NCBI GenBank assembly: GCA_034430595.1 | Contig: DAOUEL010000078.1 | Location: 307,582 to 371,581 of the forward strand | Length of the DNA stretch: 64,000 nucleotides | Reading direction: 5' to 3' | DNA from: E44-bin32 sp034430595 | GTDB lineage: Bacteria > Chloroflexota > Anaerolineae > Anaerolineales > E44-bin32 | Part shown: in pieces, positions 8,001 to 15,268 of the stretch | Position numbering within the stretch: the stretch's first letter is position 1 | How the letters are laid out: each line of letters begins with the position of its first letter | Translations under genes and position numbers: made by a program | Notes under the pieces: generated by a model | Databases searched by the model: none | The model's input: only the letters and a program-made list of their open reading frames with translations | Told to the model about the DNA's origin: nothing

Positions 8001-9161
8001 ATGATGGAAGGGATCCGCCTGGAACGCATCTTGATTGTAGACGAAGATCCGGATACGCTCGACTTGCTGGCGCGTCAGATTCTCAAGCCCCAGGGCTACC
8101 AAGTGGCGACAGCAAGCGAAGCAGGTGCTGCGATTCAGAAGGCACTGCAGTTCGGGCCGGATATGATTATCGCCAGTCTGACATTGCCTGGGTTGAGCGG
8201 TAAGGACCTGCTGGTAGCGCTGCGTGCCCAGGGCACTGATGTCCCGATGCTCGTCACGGCCAAGAAGGGGATGGAGGCTGATGCGATCCAGGCTTTCCGC
8301 CTGGGAGCGCATGACTATCTGGTCAAGCCCCTGCGTGAAGCGGAAGTCATCGCCGCACTTGAACGTGTCATCACCGAGATCCGCTTGCGGCGTGAGCACC
8401 GTCAGCTGGCAGGGCAGCTGGCGGAGAGCAACCGGCAGCTCGAACGCCGGGTGCGCGAACTGACCACGCTCTTTGGACTCGGAAAGACCGTCACCTCGAC
8501 GACCCACCAGGGGCAGCTGTTCAACAAACTGATGGAGGGCAGCCTGTATGTCACGGAAGCTGACATGGGCTGGGTGCTGCTGCGGATGGAGGACTCGGAT
8601 ACCTTGAACCTGAGGGCCGAGCGCAACCTGCCAGCGGGAGTGTCTGCCAAGGCTCATCAGGCGTGGGATGACGGCGTTAGTTCGCTTGTCATGCTCTCGG
8701 GTGAAGCGCTTGCTATTCATGGAGAAGGGTTAAGCAAATTCAAGCTCTCACAATTCGCCGGCGCGGCACTAATCGCGCCGATCAAGGTTCGCGACCAGCC
8801 AATTGGCGTGATCTGCGTTGCACGTACCTCCACACGCCCTTTCACGGAAAGGCAGCTGGTCATGCTCGAGGCGGTGGCAGATTATGCCTCCATTTCGCTG
8901 GTCAATGCCAGGCTCTTTCAAGCACTTGAGGATCGCGCCCAGCGGCTGGAAAGCCAAATCAAGGGCAGCCGCGGAGAAGTCGATGGGCGCTGGTTAAGCG
9001 ACGTGCACCGCAGTGTGCGCGCGGCTCAGGCGGAACTGGCGACAATGATGGATGAAGACAAAGAAGGTATGTTCAAAGGACGTCTGGGCATCGTTCAGGA
9101 AGACCTGGACGTGATTTTGGATAAGATCTCAAAAGTCGGCCCACCCGACGAACAGGCTTGA
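8001..9161 (+). CDS. Pseudo-receiver / GAF signalling protein
   Basis: A 386-residue cytoplasmic signalling protein. Residues 8-125 form a response-regulator receiver fold: VDEDPD acidic pocket, late Lys in VKPLRE. The usual phospho-acceptor Asp is Ser59 (PDMIIASL), so ordinary phosphorylation is unlikely. A coiled linker and a GAF domain (about 165-310) follow, with a helical tail. There is no DNA-binding or kinase output. No ribosome site precedes the ATG; a TATCAT box ends 6 bp before it, which suggests a leaderless mRNA starting at 8001. A longer GTG reading from 7950 is possible. The next gene is a hybrid histidine kinase, a likely partner. Confidence 0.82.
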   Translation: MMEGIRLERILIVDEDPDTLDLLARQILKPQGYQVATASEAGAAIQKALQFGPDMIIASLTLPGLSGKDLLVALRAQGTDVPMLVTAKKGMEADAIQAFRLGAHDYLVKPLREAEVIAALERVITEIRLRREHRQLAGQLAESNRQLERRVRELTTLFGLGKTVTSTTHQGQLFNKLMEGSLYVTEADMGWVLLRMEDSDTLNLRAERNLPAGVSAKAHQAWDDGVSSLVMLSGEALAIHGEGLSKFKLSQFAGAALIAPIKVRDQPIGVICVARTSTRPFTERQLVMLEAVADYASISLVNARLFQALEDRAQRLESQIKGSRGEVDGRWLSDVHRSVRAAQAELATMMDEDKEGMFKGRLGIVQEDLDVILDKISKVGPPDEQA

Positions 9162-9248
9162 GGGCTTTTTAGAAAACCACGCTCCCGACCTGGCTACCCC
9201 TGCAGCTTAGGCGAATGAGTGTGATCAACCCATGGAACGAGGTCCGTC

Positions 9249-11174
9249 TTGAAGATGGATGAGAAGTTGATTCTGCTCGCCGAGGACAACGAAGAAATTC
9301 GTACGTTCCTGCAGGAATCGGTGCTCATACCGGCTGGCTACCGTGTGCAGGCCGTTGAAGATGGGATTGCCGCCCTGGCTTTTGCCCACAGCTTACATCC
9401 CCAGCTTGTCGTTACCGATCACCAGATGCCCAACCTGACTGGCCTGGAGTTGGCAGAACGCCTGCAGCGCGATTTGCCCGAGATCCCTGTCATCTTAATG
9501 ACGAGCGAGGCGAGCAAAGATCTCATTCTGGAAGCGCTGCGGGCGGGAGCAGTCGACTTCCTGACGAAGCCATTCGAATCCGAGCAGCTGCTCTCGGCCG
9601 TCGGCCGGGCGCTCAAACTCAAACGCCCGAGGTCACCATCAAGCTCTATTAACCAGGATACCCGCCCAGGAAATGGCCAGCTGGTGCGGCGGGTGAATGA
9701 ACTCGAAGCGCTCTCGAAGATTGGCCGTACGGTGACCTCCGTGCTGGATCTTGACCGGGTCTTGACGACCGTGGTTGAAGAATCCGTGCGCTTGACCGGG
9801 GCGGAAGAAGGAAGCCTGCTGCTGCTCGAACCAGAGAGCGGCGAACTGTACATGCGGGCTTCGAAGAACTTCGATGACGAATTCGCCCGAGCTTTCCGGC
9901 TGCAGGTGCACGATTCGCTGGCCGGTGCAGTGTTAGCGCGCGGTGAGCCGGTCCTGTTGGATGAGAGCTCCCCGCAAAAGATCAAAACTGCATACCTGGT
10001 CCATAGTTTAATTTACGTACCGCTGCGGGTCCATGGCCGCGTGATCGGTGTCCTGGGAGTCGATAACCGCAAAGCCGGTCGAGCCCTCACTCAGGAGGAT
10101 ATAAAGCTTCTAACAGCGATGGCCGATTTTGCCGCCATCGCGATCGAGAATGCCCAGTTGTATAACCACAGCAACGATCAGCGCCGCAAGCTTGAAACGA
10201 TCCTGACCCAGTCCGAGAGCGGCCTGATCGTCGTGGACAACGAAAATCGAGTGCTGCTGATCAACCCCACGGTGCGGTCGATCTTTCATGTTGAGGGCGA
10301 CTGTGAGGGCCGTTCTGCGGCCGAAGTTTTCGATGAGCCACGTCTGTTGTCATTACTGCGGGAGGGCGGCGACCTCAACCGGCATGATGAGCTCGCTTTC
10401 GAGGATGGGCGGGTGTTCAGTGCAACTCGCACTCCGATTCGCGGCATCGGTCAAACGGTCATCCTCCACGACATCACCCATATGAAAGAGCTTGATCGCG
10501 TCAAATCGGAGTTTGTCACCACCGTATCCCATGATCTGCGTTCACCCCTGACGGCGATTCTCGGCTACGTAGAGTTGATCGACCGTGTTGGACCGCTGAC
10601 CCCGGAACAGGTTGATTTTCTCGACCGCGTTCGTTTAAGTGTTGAGCAAATCACAGACTTAGTTACCGACCTGCTTGATCTGGGCCGGATTGAATCGGGG
10701 CTCGATACGTCGAAGGAAGATACGCAGTTGGCAGTCCTGGCCCACTATGCCGTGCAGGGCTTGAAATCTGAGGCTGAGGTCAAGGGTGTCAGGTTGGTCA
10801 CACGCATCGATTCTGAACTCCCGAAGGTGCACGGTGACCCGATTCGGTTGCGTCAGATGATTGGCAATCTACTCAGCAATGCGATCAAGTACACTCCAAC
10901 CGGCGGCGAGGTTCGACTGGAATTGAGCGTAGAGGACCAGCAACTTATCCTGCGGATCAGCGATACAGGAATGGGCATCCCCCCTAAAGATCAACCCTTC
11001 CTATTCGACAAATTCTTCCGTGCCAGCAATGTACCGATGGATACCAGTGGTACCGGCCTGGGACTCTCGATTGTGAAGTCAATAGTCGAACAACACGCAG
11101 GGCGTATCTGGGTCGAGTCCCAGGTTGGCGAGGGAACGACCTTCACGGTTGTCATGCCCAGCCTCACCAGCTAA
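9249..11174 (+). CDS. Receiver-GAF-PAS hybrid sensor histidine kinase
   Basis: A 641-residue hybrid kinase with domains in the order receiver (1-125, phospho-acceptor Asp57 in VVTDHQMP), GAF (about 155-305), PAS (about 315-410), HisKA with the H-box VSHDLRSPLTAIL, and HATPase_c (N-box NLLSNAIKYTP; G-boxes SDTGMGIP and GTGLGLS). There is no membrane segment, so it senses a cytoplasmic signal. A GAGGT site sits 5 bp before a TTG at 9249; the ATG at 9255 is the alternative. It follows the pseudo-receiver/GAF gene by 87 bp and probably works with it. A strong terminator ends the unit. The signal and target are unknown. Confidence 0.9.
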   Translation: MKMDEKLILLAEDNEEIRTFLQESVLIPAGYRVQAVEDGIAALAFAHSLHPQLVVTDHQMPNLTGLELAERLQRDLPEIPVILMTSEASKDLILEALRAGAVDFLTKPFESEQLLSAVGRALKLKRPRSPSSSINQDTRPGNGQLVRRVNELEALSKIGRTVTSVLDLDRVLTTVVEESVRLTGAEEGSLLLLEPESGELYMRASKNFDDEFARAFRLQVHDSLAGAVLARGEPVLLDESSPQKIKTAYLVHSLIYVPLRVHGRVIGVLGVDNRKAGRALTQEDIKLLTAMADFAAIAIENAQLYNHSNDQRRKLETILTQSESGLIVVDNENRVLLINPTVRSIFHVEGDCEGRSAAEVFDEPRLLSLLREGGDLNRHDELAFEDGRVFSATRTPIRGIGQTVILHDITHMKELDRVKSEFVTTVSHDLRSPLTAILGYVELIDRVGPLTPEQVDFLDRVRLSVEQITDLVTDLLDLGRIESGLDTSKEDTQLAVLAHYAVQGLKSEAEVKGVRLVTRIDSELPKVHGDPIRLRQMIGNLLSNAIKYTPTGGEVRLELSVEDQQLILRISDTGMGIPPKDQPFLFDKFFRASNVPMDTSGTGLGLSIVKSIVEQHAGRIWVESQVGEGTTFTVVMPSLTS

Positions 11175-11189
11175 AGCGTTCGATGAAGA

Positions 11190-11224
11190 ACAAGCGCGGC
11201 CCTTTAGGGCCGCGCTTGTTGGTT
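11190..11224 (+). terminator. Rho-independent terminator after the hybrid kinase
   Basis: CAAGCGCGGCCC (11191-11202) and GGGCCGCGCTTG (11207-11218) form a 12-bp perfect stem with a TTTA loop, followed by TTGGTTT. Confidence 0.85.
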
Positions 11225-11232
11225 TAAACGGC

Positions 11233-11327
11233 GCCTCCGCCGGGGCGGTGAGGGGGGTAACCCGGCGGAGGCCTTCGCCAAAGGAGGAGACAGCGATGAG
11301 CGTAGGGGTGCCCCGTCTCTCGTCTCC
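11233..11327 (+). other. Unidentified structured intergenic element (possible ncRNA or leader)
   Basis: Two helices can be drawn here between the kinase terminator and the next gene. GCCTCCGCCGGG (11233-11244) pairs perfectly with CCCGGCGGAGGC (11261-11272). A second helix joins GGAGAC (11286-11291) to GTCTCC (11322-11327) with an inner GGGG/CCCC at 11305-11314. The element is very G+C-rich, contains no convincing ORF and is followed by a TATAAT at 11334-11339. I do not recognise it as a riboswitch, SRP RNA, 6S RNA or RNase P. The orientation is assumed to follow the flanking genes. Confidence 0.4.
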
Positions 11328-11462
11328 GAGCGTTATAATACTTGCTCGCGCGCGGGCGGGGTAATGTTGAAGGTCATCGGGGCTGTGTGACTTTCTTCAC
11401 GAGCAATACCTACATGACAGCCCGGCGTTGTCCAAGGCCATGGGCGGGAGTGCTCAAGATCG

Positions 11463-12743
11463 ATGCAAGGTGGCGGGAATGAAAAAGATCGGGCAAGGCT
11501 CCACCAACGTTTGCGCCGACTGAGCGGAGAGCGTGGCGCTGGACGCACCCGCAAAATTACACCAAAACCTGCGGAACCTGACGCAAACCTCGGCCAACCG
11601 GTCGTAACTACCTCTGGACCAGCTTTCCTGATTGAGCAGCTCTACACCCACGACTACGAACACGGTGCCTCTCCATTAGGGCAGCTGCTTCACTTTGATT
11701 CGAACCTGGCAGCGAGCGTGGCTCAGGATCCTGGGTTGGGTGCAGTCGAAGCTGAGGATCTAATCTTTCTCGATACCGAGACAACCGGTCTAGCAGGAGG
11801 CGCCGGGACGCTGGTCTTTCTGGTTGGGTTGGGTCAGTTCACGGCCGGCGGTTTCCAGCTGCGACAATACTTTCTGCGCGATCCGGCTCAGGAACGCGCC
11901 ATGCTGTTGGCCCTGGGCGAATCGCTTGATCGTGGGGCTGCCTTCGTCACCTTCAACGGCCGCTCCTTCGACCTACCGCTGCTTGACATGCGCTACCAGA
12001 TCGCCATCCGGCAGGCTGCCGGCTTGACAGCCTGGCCGCATCTTGACCTGCTCTACCCCTCCCGCAGGCTCTGGCGCAGGGCCCTTTCGGATTGCCGGTT
12101 AGGCACGCTCGAAAAGGAGGTGCTGGGTGTACGGCGGACGGAGGAGGATGTGCCGGGCGCCCTCATCCCCGGCATGTACCTCGACTATCTGCGCAGTGGA
12201 GAAATCCATGACATGGAACGGGTTGTGTACCACAACGCAATCGATATTCTCAGTCTAGTGGCGTTAACCGAGGAAGTGCTCGCCCGCCATCGGGCTGGTG
12301 TCATCCCTGATCTCTCCGGCGCAGAAGCGCTGGGAATGGCGCGCTGGCATCAGCAGCATGGAGAGCTCCGTCCAGCAGAAGCAGCCTATCTGGCTGCGAT
12401 CGAGACTGGCCAGGATGCGCTGCGGCTCGAAGCGCTGCGGCATTTCACTGCGCATTTAAAGCATGAGGATCGACGCTCAGAAGCCCTTACCTACTGGAAA
12501 CGATGGCACGTTCTCGACCCGGGCGATCCGCAGCCATGCATTGAGCTCGCAAAGTACTACGAATGGCATGATCAAGACCTGAGTCGGGCAGCCGGATGGG
12601 CGGAGAAGGCACTGCTGTGCTTGAGCCATTGGCCGCCAGGCTGGCGGACCGACCAGATCTGGAACGAGGTCCAGCACCGACTGGAGCGTATCAACCGCAA
12701 ACGGACGCCGCAGCCCTCCCAGGGCTCTGAAACGGCAGAATAA
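11463..12743 (+). CDS. YprB-like RNase H-fold exonuclease with helical repeat tail
   Basis: A 426-residue protein. The central domain (about 95-270) is an RNase H-like 3'-5' exonuclease fold of the YprB type: IFLDTETTG supplies the first acidic pair, VTFNGRSFDLPLL the second motif, and YHNAIDILSLV the last Asp. Residues from about 280 form TPR-like helix pairs, which may bind a partner. The substrate is unknown. The N-terminal 60 residues are basic and likely disordered. No clear ribosome site marks the ATG at 11463, so the start is uncertain. Confidence 0.8.
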   Translation: MQGGGNEKDRARLHQRLRRLSGERGAGRTRKITPKPAEPDANLGQPVVTTSGPAFLIEQLYTHDYEHGASPLGQLLHFDSNLAASVAQDPGLGAVEAEDLIFLDTETTGLAGGAGTLVFLVGLGQFTAGGFQLRQYFLRDPAQERAMLLALGESLDRGAAFVTFNGRSFDLPLLDMRYQIAIRQAAGLTAWPHLDLLYPSRRLWRRALSDCRLGTLEKEVLGVRRTEEDVPGALIPGMYLDYLRSGEIHDMERVVYHNAIDILSLVALTEEVLARHRAGVIPDLSGAEALGMARWHQQHGELRPAEAAYLAAIETGQDALRLEALRHFTAHLKHEDRRSEALTYWKRWHVLDPGDPQPCIELAKYYEWHDQDLSRAAGWAEKALLCLSHWPPGWRTDQIWNEVQHRLERINRKRTPQPSQGSETAE

Positions 12744-13070
12744 CCGGCTCGGCCAGGGCCATTAATTTACACGCTCGGGCGTACGAGAACCTCTTCCCGG
12801 GGTCAATTGATCCGCCAGGTACGCGGCTTGTAAGCAACCCCTGCCAGATTGGCAAGGGATGCCAGGCTTTCAGCCCGACTCTCTCCTACCGTCTTCAAAT
12901 GTGCTTCGATCTTGTGTGGGTATTCTCCACCCCAGGGAGTCATGGTTTTAAGGGCGCGGCAGGGATGGAGAATCGATCGCACGCGAACTCTGACGGCGAG
13001 GTTGTCCTCCATGAAGGTGCTCGTTTAAAGTTCAATCGTTTGGGGGGCTTGAACGGCGAGAACGTGCCGG
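12744..13070. other. Intergenic stretch, convergent genes
   Basis: These 327 bp lie between the converging YprB-like and VWA genes. A weak minus-strand ORF (12803-13012) is the only coding candidate. I see no convincing terminator hairpin or repeat. Confidence 0.5.
12803..13012 (-). CDS. Small ORF, doubtful
   Basis: This could encode 69 residues rich in charged and helix-forming amino acids. It has no recognisable domain. There is no ribosome site before the ATG, and an internal Met (MTPWGGEY) is an alternative start. It sits downstream of nothing obvious, in a gap between converging genes. It is listed because its composition is protein-like, but it may be chance. Confidence 0.25.
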   Translation of the reverse strand: MEDNLAVRVRVRSILHPCRALKTMTPWGGEYPHKIEAHLKTVGESRAESLASLANLAGVAYKPRTWRIN

Positions 13071-13994
13071 TCAGGATTCCAGGCTGCTTTCATCCATCTC
13101 TTTGCGAACCGCCTGGTACAGGTGCTCGGCGCGCAGTTCCTGCAGCGTGTAGCACGGTCCACCCAGGCGATCGGCCAGGCTCTGGGCTAATCCCTGATCA
13201 AACGCGGCATGCTCCATGTTGATCACGACCGAGCGAATCTTGGCCTCGCGAATCAGGTCTGCAACAAGCAGAGCTTCTTCCTGTGGGGGTTTCGATCCCA
13301 TGGAAACATTCCCGGCGCCATCCGTGAGCAGGATCATCAGGGGCAGGACGTCGGAATGCACGACCTGTTCTTTGCGGAAGGTCTCGTACGCCAGGGTCAA
13401 GCCGGCCGAGAGCGGTGTCTTCCCTCCGACCGGGATATCGATCAGTGCCCGGCGTGCGAGCTCCACGGAGTTGGTCGGTGGCAGGATGGTCAGGGCGCGG
13501 TCCTTCTGGAACACGATCAACCCCACCCGGTCACGCCGCTGATAGGCGTCCGTTAAAAGCGAAAGGATTGCGCCTTTGGTAGCCGACATCCGTTCGGCGA
13601 CCGCCATCGACCAGGATGCATCGACCACGAACAGCACCAGGTTGGCAGCTTTACGGACACGTACCTTGCGCTGCAGATCCTTGGGTAGGATTGCAAAGGA
13701 AACGTTTTTTCGCTGCTCCAGGCGAGAACGCTGGTAGGGTGCGGCGGCGCGAATGGTGGCATCGAAGGCGATGTCGGCTGTTTTTTCGTGGGCTGGTCGT
13801 GATTGGATGTAGCGACCGCGCTTGCGGTCCGTGCGGGTTTGAGTCCTGCGGCCGCTTTGCCGGCGGGTAAGTCGGTCGAGCTGGCCTTCGATGCGGCGCG
13901 GGATGAAGGATTTGCCGACTTTAACCTTATCGCCGCCTTCCCACCAGCGCGCGTTCAGCGACGGGTCTGCCGTCTGGCGTGTCGGCTCGACCAT
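13071..13994 (-). CDS. chlD: VWA half of a ChlD-type chelatase subunit (reached by -1 frameshift)
   Basis: This reading frame carries a basic linker and a von Willebrand A domain with the metal-ion site intact (DASWS, TPLSAG, LTDGAGN). That is the C-terminal half of ChlD/BchD-type magnesium- or cobalt-chelatase subunits. No ribosome site precedes the ATG at 13994, and the frame stays open upstream to the A9 run at 14051-14059 inside the preceding AAA+ gene. A -1 slip there fuses both halves into 691 residues (13071-15145), the normal ChlD layout of AAA+, acidic linker and VWA. The extra linker reads RPQTRLATDEEEQAGEERG. Separate translation from 13994 is possible but less likely. Confidence 0.85.
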   Translation of the reverse strand: MVEPTRQTADPSLNARWWEGGDKVKVGKSFIPRRIEGQLDRLTRRQSGRRTQTRTDRKRGRYIQSRPAHEKTADIAFDATIRAAAPYQRSRLEQRKNVSFAILPKDLQRKVRVRKAANLVLFVVDASWSMAVAERMSATKGAILSLLTDAYQRRDRVGLIVFQKDRALTILPPTNSVELARRALIDIPVGGKTPLSAGLTLAYETFRKEQVVHSDVLPLMILLTDGAGNVSMGSKPPQEEALLVADLIREAKIRSVVINMEHAAFDQGLAQSLADRLGGPCYTLQELRAEHLYQAVRKEMDESSLES

Positions 13995-14032
13995 CCCACG
14001 TTCCTCACCGGCTTGTTCTTCCTCATCCGTGG

Positions 14033-15145
14033 CTAAGCGGGTCTGAGGCCTTTTTTTTTAGCCTGGGTTTCTTCTTCGCCGTCGGCGCTTTCACTCAGTT
14101 CTTCGCCGCCCTCAACCTCAGATTGAATTTGCTCGATGCGGGATTGCAGATCGTCGATGTTGACCTCAACCTGTTGGAACGGCCCGCGCCGGATGCGGTG
14201 CGGGAGGGCAAGTTCAGCCGCCAACGCGATATCGCGTTGGTTGATCTGATCCCGGCCTTCGAATGCAGCGTGGGCGCGAGCAGCCTTGAGAATGACCAGG
14301 TCCGCGCGATGGCCATCGACGTGCATCGATGAGGTGAGGGCAGCGATGGCGAGCAGATTATATTTAGTATAGGAGACGCCCTCAAGCAGCTTGCGGGCGG
14401 CTTTGATTTCAGCCGAGAGCTTCTGCTCGCGCTCCATCCACTGCTCACGAAACTCGTCTGGATCGGCTTCGAAAGCCAGGTTGCGTTCCATGATCGCCAC
14501 CCGGTCCTGGGGGTTCTGCAGGCCGCGAATTTCGACCGAGAGTGCGAAGCGGTCAAGCAGCTGCGGCCGTAGGTCGCCTTCTTCCGGGTTCATGGTGCCG
14601 ACCAGGATGTAGCGAGCCGGGTGGCTGAAGGAGATGCCCTCGCGCTCGACGATGTTCATGCCCAGCGCGGCCGAATCGAGCAGCAGATCCACGACGTGGT
14701 CGTCCAGCAGGTTGACCTCGTCAATGTAGAGCAAGCCCCGGTTGGCCGCCGCCAGTACGCCGGGTTCGAAGTGGCGCTCGCCTTCTTTGATCGCCCGCTC
14801 AATATCGAGTGTGCCGACCACCCGGTCTTCGGTGGCTGATACAGGCAGATCGACGAAGGAGGTGTTGCGCAGCTCGACCGGAAGTGTTTCCCCGGCGGCA
14901 AGCCGTTCCTTGCATTCAGTGCACAGCTGGGTGGGGTTATGAGGATCGCAGCCGAAGCGGCAGTCTGCAACGACTTCGACCACCGGCAGCAAGGCTGCCA
15001 GCGCCCGGGCGGCAGTTGATTTCGCCGTGCCGCGCTCACCCCGGATCAGCACGCCGCCGATGCGGGGATTGACCGCGTTCAGGATCAGCGCCCGCCTCAT
15101 CCGCTCTTGGCCGACGATTGCAGTGAATGGATATACGACTGCCAA
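14033..15145 (-). CDS. chlD: ChlI/BchI-like AAA+ chelatase subunit (0-frame product)
   Basis: The 0-frame product of 370 residues is a complete ChlI-type AAA+ ATPase: FTAIVGQE start, Walker A GERGTAKS, Walker B LLYIDEVNLL, arginine-containing LLDRFALSVEIRG. It ends in an acidic tail and stops just after three Lys codons (the A9 run). Such ATPases drive metal insertion into tetrapyrroles with CobN or BchH. The start is the TTG at 15145: it has AGGAG 6 bp upstream and a promoter (TTGGAT-16-TATAAT) at 15167-15194 that lies inside the longer reading frame, so an earlier start is excluded. The small and medium subunits may both come from this one gene. No cobN or bchH lies in the window. Confidence 0.9.
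   Translation of the reverse strand: MAVVYPFTAIVGQERMRRALILNAVNPRIGGVLIRGERGTAKSTAARALAALLPVVEVVADCRFGCDPHNPTQLCTECKERLAAGETLPVELRNTSFVDLPVSATEDRVVGTLDIERAIKEGERHFEPGVLAAANRGLLYIDEVNLLDDHVVDLLLDSAALGMNIVEREGISFSHPARYILVGTMNPEEGDLRPQLLDRFALSVEIRGLQNPQDRVAIMERNLAFEADPDEFREQWMEREQKLSAEIKAARKLLEGVSYTKYNLLAIAALTSSMHVDGHRADLVILKAARAHAAFEGRDQINQRDIALAAELALPHRIRRGPFQQVEVNIDDLQSRIEQIQSEVEGGEELSESADGEEETQAKKKGLRPA
14051..14059 (-). other. A9 slippery site, probable programmed -1 frameshift
   Basis: On the coding strand nine A residues form three in-frame Lys codons (GCT AAA AAA AAA GGC). A slip on A_AAA_AAA moves the ribosome into the -1 frame, which continues without stop into the VWA domain. The 0-frame stop follows 5 codons after the run. 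A short CCTCA/TGAGG pairing downstream could help, though it is weak. Transcriptional slippage on A9 would have the same outcome. Confidence 0.8.
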
Positions 15146-15166
15146 TTCAATCTCCTGTCGGGCGGG

Positions 15167-15194
15167 ATTATACACTATCCCCACCGCCATCCAA
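15167..15194 (-). promoter_or_regulatory. Promoter of the chelatase gene
   Basis: Read on the minus strand: TTGGAT (15194-15189), 16-bp spacer, TATAAT (15172-15167). Transcription would start near 15160, a few bases before the AGGAG site of the TTG start. Confidence 0.7.
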
Positions 15195-15204
15195 CCCGTT
15201 GGTG

Positions 15205-15233
15205 TTTACAATAGCGGATAAGGCTTTTATAAT
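15205..15233 (+). promoter_or_regulatory. Promoter of rpsA
   Basis: TTTACA (15205-15210), 17-bp spacer, TATAAT (15228-15233); an excellent sigma-70-type promoter 35 bp upstream of the rpsA start. Confidence 0.85.
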
Positions 15234-15268
15234 GCGGTCCAATCTTATCGACGGAGAGCAGATAGTTT

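Noticed and set aside
11233..11327. SRP RNA, 6S RNA or known riboswitch
   Set aside because: Conserved sequence cores of these RNAs (for example the SRP GGAA tetraloop region) could not be found.
13979..14332. Plus-strand ORF opposite the chelatase gene
   Set aside because: It is a shadow of the AAA+/VWA coding region, with no ribosome site or domain.
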